From the NCBI GenBank assembly GCA_947478935.1, contig CANJXV010000072.1, positions 1 to 9,996 of the forward strand: 9,996 bases of DNA, given 5' to 3'. The notes under the pieces are model-generated. The model ran no database searches and was not told the origin of the DNA. It saw nothing but the letters and a program-made list of their open reading frames with translations. The position numbers and the translations under genes are program-made. Source of the DNA: Comamonadaceae bacterium. GTDB lineage: Bacteria; Pseudomonadota; Gammaproteobacteria; Burkholderiales; Burkholderiaceae_C. Positions 6,924 to 9,996 of the stretch are shown here, one piece after another (positions within the stretch are counted from its first letter, which is position 1; each line of letters begins with the position of its first letter).

Positions 6924-7430
6924 TTGAAAATCTTTGTTACCATAAAATTTTCGTTAACAAAATCTATGGGCTTATCAAAAATCATGGAGTTGGCACAAGA
7001 TTCTCATTTCGGAAAATATTCCGGGGAGGATGCGAATCAAACATTTGAGGCCGGATCGGCACGTGCGAGGGGTCGCAATGTTTTATGCAACACCTATGAG
7101 GTGACCTATTCCGGCCTAATTGGGCCGGAGGCTAGGCTTTACCTTTACCAACAGATTTTTGCCGCGGCCAAAGGCCGTATGACGCTAGAAATCGGCCATC
7201 ACGCCGTCTGGTGGGGCGATCCAAACGACCACAGTTATGGGGGGGCAAAACAAACCCTTGAGCGCCTCGCTTTTGGAACCGTCGGTGTTTGGATTAGCCC
7301 AATCGAAAAATACCAAAAATCAGTGATCCGCGCGCACAATTTGCGCCAATACGGAATCGTTAGGGTTGTTTTTCCGATTGATTGTCTGTCGGCTGCACTT
7401 GCATTTTGCGAGAGTCAACGATTGCGGTAA
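6924..7430 (+). CDS. Protein of unknown function, 168 aa, possibly STAS/SpoIIAA-like fold
   Basis: No family is recognised with certainty. The TTG start at 6924 is supported by GGGAG at 6913-6917 with a 6-base spacing; an in-frame ATG at 6966 is the alternative. There is no signal peptide or membrane segment, so a cytoplasmic location is likely. From residue 57 the pattern alternates strand and helix: NTYEVTYSGLI, GPEARLYLYQQIFAAAKG, RMTLEIGHHAVWW, a helix about 107-117, TVGVWISP, EKYQKSVIRAHNLRQYG, IVRVVFPI, DCLSAALAFCES. This order, the opening Y-x-G-x-I and the closing helix recall STAS or SpoIIAA-like domains, but that is an inference from shape alone. Codon use is odd for this genome (AGG three times, TTA, ATA), and the first 35 codons are AT-rich, suggesting acquisition from elsewhere. 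Two GC-rich hairpins lie inside the gene (about 7110-7127 and 7166-7178). The 3' end overlaps the convergent XRE gene by 71 bases. Confidence 0.6.
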   Translation: MKIFVTIKFSLTKSMGLSKIMELAQDSHFGKYSGEDANQTFEAGSARARGRNVLCNTYEVTYSGLIGPEARLYLYQQIFAAAKGRMTLEIGHHAVWWGDPNDHSYGGAKQTLERLAFGTVGVWISPIEKYQKSVIRAHNLRQYGIVRVVFPIDCLSAALAFCESQRLR

Positions 7431-7761
7431 TGATTAATTGGCTGGCCTGCGCAAACACTTGCGCCCGCAGCAAATAGTCGTTTTTGGGCAGCAATTCGAT
7501 CAACGCATCTAAGCCGACCCCAGCAATCTTTTGGGGTTGCTGATCGGGCTCATTCTCGCCGGTTAAGAGCCACAGCCTGGAAATGCCTAGGTAGGCAGCG
7601 GCTTTCTCATTGTTGACCGCGCTTAATTTACGCTCAACTCCCCCAGAGCCATTGAGAACCATGCCAACGGCTTGGGGAGATACCCCCAGCGCGGCAGCCA
7701 ATTGTTTGCGTGTTCGCCCAGCCCGATTGAGCGCATCGTGCAATCTTTTTCCGTAAGTCAT
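7360..7761 (-). CDS. XRE-family helix-turn-helix transcriptional regulator
   Basis: The 133-aa product begins with a Cro/CI-type helix-turn-helix domain (about 4-65). The core is RTRKQLAAALGVSPQAVGMVLNG (16-38), and SAVNNEKAAAYLGISRLWLLTGE closes the domain in the way phage repressors do. The C-terminal half (about 80-120) is a short mainly helical stretch, probably for dimerisation. It lacks the LexA/S24 autoprotease domain of full CI repressors. ATG 7761 fits the family N-terminus (MTYGKRLHDALNRAG). The region upstream is rich in repeats that could be its own operators. The 3' end overlaps the convergent 168-aa gene. The DNA-binding role is well supported; the regulon is unknown. Confidence 0.9.
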   Translation of the reverse strand: MTYGKRLHDALNRAGRTRKQLAAALGVSPQAVGMVLNGSGGVERKLSAVNNEKAAAYLGISRLWLLTGENEPDQQPQKIAGVGLDALIELLPKNDYLLRAQVFAQASQLIITAIVDSRKMQVQPTDNQSEKQP

Positions 7762-7775
7762 GCGCGAATTATGCG

Positions 7776-7831
7776 TTACTTTTAAAGGACTCTTACTTTG
7801 TCTTTAATATGCATTAGCTAATGTAAAAGTA
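7776..7831. promoter_or_regulatory. Operator-like cluster upstream of the XRE regulator
   Basis: Within about 55 AT-rich bases there are two direct copies of TTACTTT (7776-7782 and 7793-7799, offset 17), one inverted copy TAAAAGTA (7824-7831, matching TACTTTTA at 7777-7784) and the perfect 12-bp palindrome CATTAGCTAATG (7812-7823). The cluster begins 15 bases upstream of the XRE start codon, where an autoregulating repressor would bind. Binding is inferred; the repeats are seen. Confidence 0.5.
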
Positions 7832-7897
7832 TTTGTAATAGCGCCTGAAAGCGCAATCTATCGGGAAACAATGCGATGTGGGTTCGGTTTTTCATGG

Positions 7898-7923
7898 CGC
7901 GCGGCTTCGAAAAAGCGTGCGCG
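7898..7923. repeat. Imperfect hairpin CGCGC-GCTT / AAGC-GCGCG
   Basis: A stem of 5 + 4 bp with a small internal asymmetry closes a loop around CGAAA, 32 bases before the hydrolase start. No T-run follows. It may be a 5' leader structure for the hydrolase or the end of another transcript. Confidence 0.4.
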
Positions 7924-7933
7924 TTGATAGATC

Positions 7934-7955
7934 TAGTGCATAAGGCCTTGCACTA
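7934..7955. repeat. Inverted repeat enclosing the hydrolase ribosome binding site
   Basis: TAGTGCA (7934-7940) and TGCACTA (7949-7955) are perfect 7-bp arms around an 8-base centre that holds AAGG, the likely Shine-Dalgarno. The right arm ends on the A of the ATG at 7955. The centre AAGGCCTT (7942-7949) is itself palindromic. It can be read as a protein operator or as an mRNA hairpin that presents or hides the ribosome binding site. Confidence 0.5.
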
Positions 7956-8887
7956 TGCCAAGATTGGGCATGAATTCCCCCTTGCATAAAGTCGCGACGA
8001 TTCACAGCATCCAAGCAGGCTCGCTGCATATTGCCTACCAAGCGCTGGGCCCAGCCGATGGACCGCCTGTGCTACTGCTGCACGGTTTTCCGTATGACAT
8101 CCATGCCTATGCAGCGGTGGGTCCCCGCCTAGCAGAGGCGGGATGCAAAGTGATTGTGCCGTGGCTGCGCGGTTTTGGTGAGACCCGTTTTTTGCGCGCC
8201 GACACACCCCGCTCCGGTCAGCAGTCGGCCCTGGCGTATGACCTGCTCCATTTGATGGATGCGTTGCACATTCCCCAAGCCGTGCTGGCCGGGTACGACT
8301 GGGGCGGTCGGGCCGCATGCATCTTGGCGGCGCTTTACCCACAGCGGGTTCGCGGACTCGTCAGCGGACTGGGCTATGCGATCCAGAACATCGCCACCGC
8401 CAGGCAAGCGGCCAAGCCCGAGGAAGAGCACAAGCTTTGGTACCAGTACTACCTGCACGGCGAGCGGGGCGCTGCCGGCCTGGAAGCGCAACGTTATGCG
8501 TTTTGCCGCTTGCTATGGCAGATGTGGTCCCCCCGCTGGCAATTTGACGAGGCCACGTATGCCCGCACGGCCGGCGCTTTTGAGAACCCGGATTTTGTGG
8601 CCGTGGTGCTGCATTCCTACCGCCACCGCCACGGTCTGGTCGCGGGTGACCCGGCCCTCGATACCTGGGAGGCCGCTTTGGCCCAGCGCCCTCGCATCAC
8701 GGTTCCCACTATCGCCATGGACGGTCTGGACGATGGCGTGGCCGCCGCCAGAGGTTCTGAGGACCACGCGCCGATGTTCGGGCCTTCGTTCTCCCGCACG
8801 CTGTTACCGGGCATCGGGCATAACCTGCCCCAGGAGGCGCCGCAAGCATTTGGAGATACGGTCTTACGGCTATTGGCCCAGACCTAA
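7955..8887 (+). CDS. Alpha/beta hydrolase, epoxide hydrolase/dehalogenase-like
   Basis: The 310-aa product is a cytoplasmic alpha/beta-fold hydrolase. It shows the oxyanion-hole motif LLHGFP (41-46), PWLRGFGET (69-77), the nucleophile elbow GYDWGG with Asp115 (113-118), the late acid in MDGLDD (Asp256, 259 or 260) and the catalytic His289 in GIGHNLPQE. An Asp rather than Ser nucleophile is known from epoxide hydrolases and haloalkane or fluoroacetate dehalogenases. These go through a covalent ester that water then releases. A cap domain (about 140-235) contains WYQYYLHGERG and SYRHRHG, with tyrosines that could help open an epoxide. The substrate cannot be told from the sequence. ATG 7955 is preferred because AAGG lies nine bases upstream; ATG 7970 is the alternative. 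It stands apart from its neighbours and appears monocistronic. Confidence 0.93.
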   Translation: MPRLGMNSPLHKVATIHSIQAGSLHIAYQALGPADGPPVLLLHGFPYDIHAYAAVGPRLAEAGCKVIVPWLRGFGETRFLRADTPRSGQQSALAYDLLHLMDALHIPQAVLAGYDWGGRAACILAALYPQRVRGLVSGLGYAIQNIATARQAAKPEEEHKLWYQYYLHGERGAAGLEAQRYAFCRLLWQMWSPRWQFDEATYARTAGAFENPDFVAVVLHSYRHRHGLVAGDPALDTWEAALAQRPRITVPTIAMDGLDDGVAAARGSEDHAPMFGPSFSRTLLPGIGHNLPQEAPQAFGDTVLRLLAQT

Positions 8888-8894
8888 GCTGCTA

Positions 8895-8919
8895 GCGGGC
8901 GGCGACCTGCGCCGCCTGC
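8895..8919 (+). terminator. GC-rich hairpin after the hydrolase gene, terminator-like
   Basis: GGCGGCG (8898-8904), loop ACCTG and CGCCGCC (8910-8916) form a perfect 7-bp stem. It extends to about 10 bp with one G-T pair. It begins eight bases after the hydrolase stop codon. There is no T-run after it, so it may act as a weak terminator or as a 3' end stabiliser rather than a classical intrinsic terminator. Confidence 0.45.
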
Positions 8920-9075
8920 AGAGAGCCTATGCACGACAACTCCGTGATTGAATGCGCTTGCACCCCGGTATTGCGAGCGCGTGAATGCAAACACCCAGAT
9001 ACGTGGATGCCGCAACCCCCATTGCGCCCGTAAACCGCTTTACAGAACAAAAAGTCGACGCGTCAAACTCTGGCT

Positions 9076-9104
9076 TTGAACAGTCCATACACTTGCCCTA
9101 TTTG
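9076..9104 (+). promoter_or_regulatory. Weak candidate promoter for the efflux adaptor gene
   Basis: TTGAAC (9076-9081), 17 bases and TATTTG (9099-9104) lie 20 bases before the adaptor ATG. The matches to consensus are poor (four of six and three of six). The whole gap 8888-9123 holds no gene that can be supported and no divergent regulator. Confidence 0.2.
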
Positions 9105-9123
9105 CGCTTTACAACTCTTCGCC

Positions 9124-9996
9124 ATGCACACCCCCAAGACCTCGCCCCACCGCAGTCTCCCCCTCCTTGGCCTGGCGTGCGCCGCGCTGCTGACCGCTTG
9201 CGGCCCAAGTGCTGCGCCGCCTGCCGGGCCGCCGGGCGCAGGCATGCCCCCAGCGCAAGTGGGTGTAGTCACCGTCAACCCTGGCGATTGGGGCCTGAGC
9301 ACGGAGCTACCGGGGCGCCTTGAAGCCTCGCGCATGGCCCAAGTACGCGCGCGGGTAGCGGGCATTGTGCAGCGCCAACTGTTTAACGAAGGCAGCTTTG
9401 TGCAGGCCGGTCAGCCCCTGTTTGAGATCGACGCCAGCACCTATAAAGCCAGCGTGGAAGGCGCGCTGGCGAACTTGGCCAAAGCCGAGGCCAATGCCTT
9501 GCAGGCCAACGCTCTGGCCGATCGCTACAAGCCACTAGTCGAGGCCAAGGCAGTGAGCCAGCAAGAATGGGTGGCAGCGCAAGCGGCCCAGAAGCAGGCC
9601 CAGGCAGACATTGGCATTGCCATGGCAGCGCTGCAAAGCGCACGCATCAACCTGAACTACGCCTCGGTCACCGCGCCGATTGCGGGCTCCGTGGGACGGG
9701 CTCTGGTCACGGTGGGCGCGTTGGTTGGTCAGGGCGAGGCGACGCCACTGGCGCTAATCCAGCAGACCAACCCCATGTTTATTAACTTTACCCAGTCCGC
9801 TGGTGACGTGATGAAGCTGCGCAAGGCCTTGGAGTCGGGCCAACTCAAACGCGCTGCGGGGGCGCAGGCCGCCAGCGTGCGCCTGGTGCTGGAAGACGGC
9901 ACCGAATACGCGCGCGCTGGGCGCTTGCTGTTTTCGGATCTGACGGTCGATGCCGGTACCGGTCAAATCACCCTGCGCGCCGAAATTCCCAACCCC
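9124..9996 (+). CDS. RND efflux periplasmic adaptor lipoprotein (AcrA/MexA type), 3' end outside window
   Basis: The open frame runs 291 codons from ATG 9124 to the right edge. It encodes a membrane fusion protein that links an inner-membrane RND pump to an outer-membrane channel. A lipoprotein signal ends in the lipobox LTAC (23-26, lipidated Cys26), followed by a Pro/Ala/Gly linker. Then come the first lipoyl half (about 74-103, RVAGIVQRQLFNEGSFVQAGQPLFEID), an alanine-rich coiled-coil hairpin (about 104-178), the second lipoyl half (about 179-201, YASVTAPIAGSVGRALVTVGALV) and the start of the beta-barrel (from about 207, TPLALIQQTNPMFINFTQS). The C-terminal barrel and membrane-proximal domains lie beyond the edge. 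An RND transporter gene is expected next. No ribosome binding site is obvious. The substrate is unknown; multidrug export is the family's usual role. Confidence 0.95.
   Translation, partial: MHTPKTSPHRSLPLLGLACAALLTACGPSAAPPAGPPGAGMPPAQVGVVTVNPGDWGLSTELPGRLEASRMAQVRARVAGIVQRQLFNEGSFVQAGQPLFEIDASTYKASVEGALANLAKAEANALQANALADRYKPLVEAKAVSQQEWVAAQAAQKQAQADIGIAMAALQSARINLNYASVTAPIAGSVGRALVTVGALVGQGEATPLALIQQTNPMFINFTQSAGDVMKLRKALESGQLKRAAGAQAASVRLVLEDGTEYARAGRLLFSDLTVDAGTGQITLRAEIPNP

Noticed and set aside
6911..7043. ATG at 6911 opening a 44-codon frame before the unknown gene
   Set aside because: It has no good ribosome binding site of its own and would use the GGGAG that better serves the TTG at 6924 in another frame.
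7776..7960. CRISPR or attachment-site interpretation of the repeats near the XRE gene
   Set aside because: The repeats are too short and irregular for CRISPR, and no integrase or matching direct repeat at the other side of the unit was found.
8259..8951. Plus-strand frame of 230 codons inside the hydrolase gene
   Set aside because: It is out of frame with the hydrolase, whose catalytic motifs are all intact; the composition is typical of a GC-rich shadow frame.
8929..9020. Short ORF in the gap before the efflux adaptor
   Set aside because: Under 30 codons, no ribosome binding site and no recognisable content.

Overview
The window looks like a chromosomal segment of a betaproteobacterium, most likely Burkholderiales and probably Comamonadaceae. 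This rests on protein character (LptD, SurA, RsmA, an AmgK-type kinase), moderately high GC with GC-ending codons, and the gene order amgK<>lptD-surA-rsmA. It is inference from reading the sequence, not from a database search.

Region 1 (1-5582) is conserved envelope and ribosome housekeeping. A minus-strand AmgK-type cell-wall sugar kinase, cut by the left edge, is divergent from lptD. lptD, surA and rsmA follow on the plus strand with short gaps, as an apparent operon. SurA is the periplasmic chaperone that delivers outer-membrane beta-barrels such as LptD, LptD inserts LPS into the outer leaflet, and RsmA dimethylates 16S rRNA. pdxA, which lies between surA and rsmA in some other proteobacteria, is not present here.

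Region 2 (5583-6281) is an orphan OmpR/PhoB-type response regulator on the minus strand. Its stop codon directly abuts the rsmA stop codon.

Region 3 (6282-7954) is the accessory part of the window. It starts with about 640 bases lacking a convincing long gene, which hold hairpins and two very short ORFs with good ribosome binding sites. An abrupt AT-rich segment with a phased direct repeat follows. Next come a 168-aa protein of unknown function (TTG start, codon use unlike its neighbours, possibly a STAS/SpoIIAA-like fold) and a convergent, 3'-overlapping XRE-family regulator. The regulator's upstream region carries a perfect 12-bp palindrome and repeated TTACTTT motifs. This unit is the best candidate for something undescribed, but its function cannot be read from the sequence.

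Region 4 (7955-9996) holds an alpha/beta hydrolase with an Asp nucleophile (epoxide hydrolase/dehalogenase-like). A GC-rich hairpin follows its stop codon. After it comes the 5' part of a lipoprotein periplasmic adaptor of an RND efflux pump, cut by the right edge; the pump gene would be expected just beyond.
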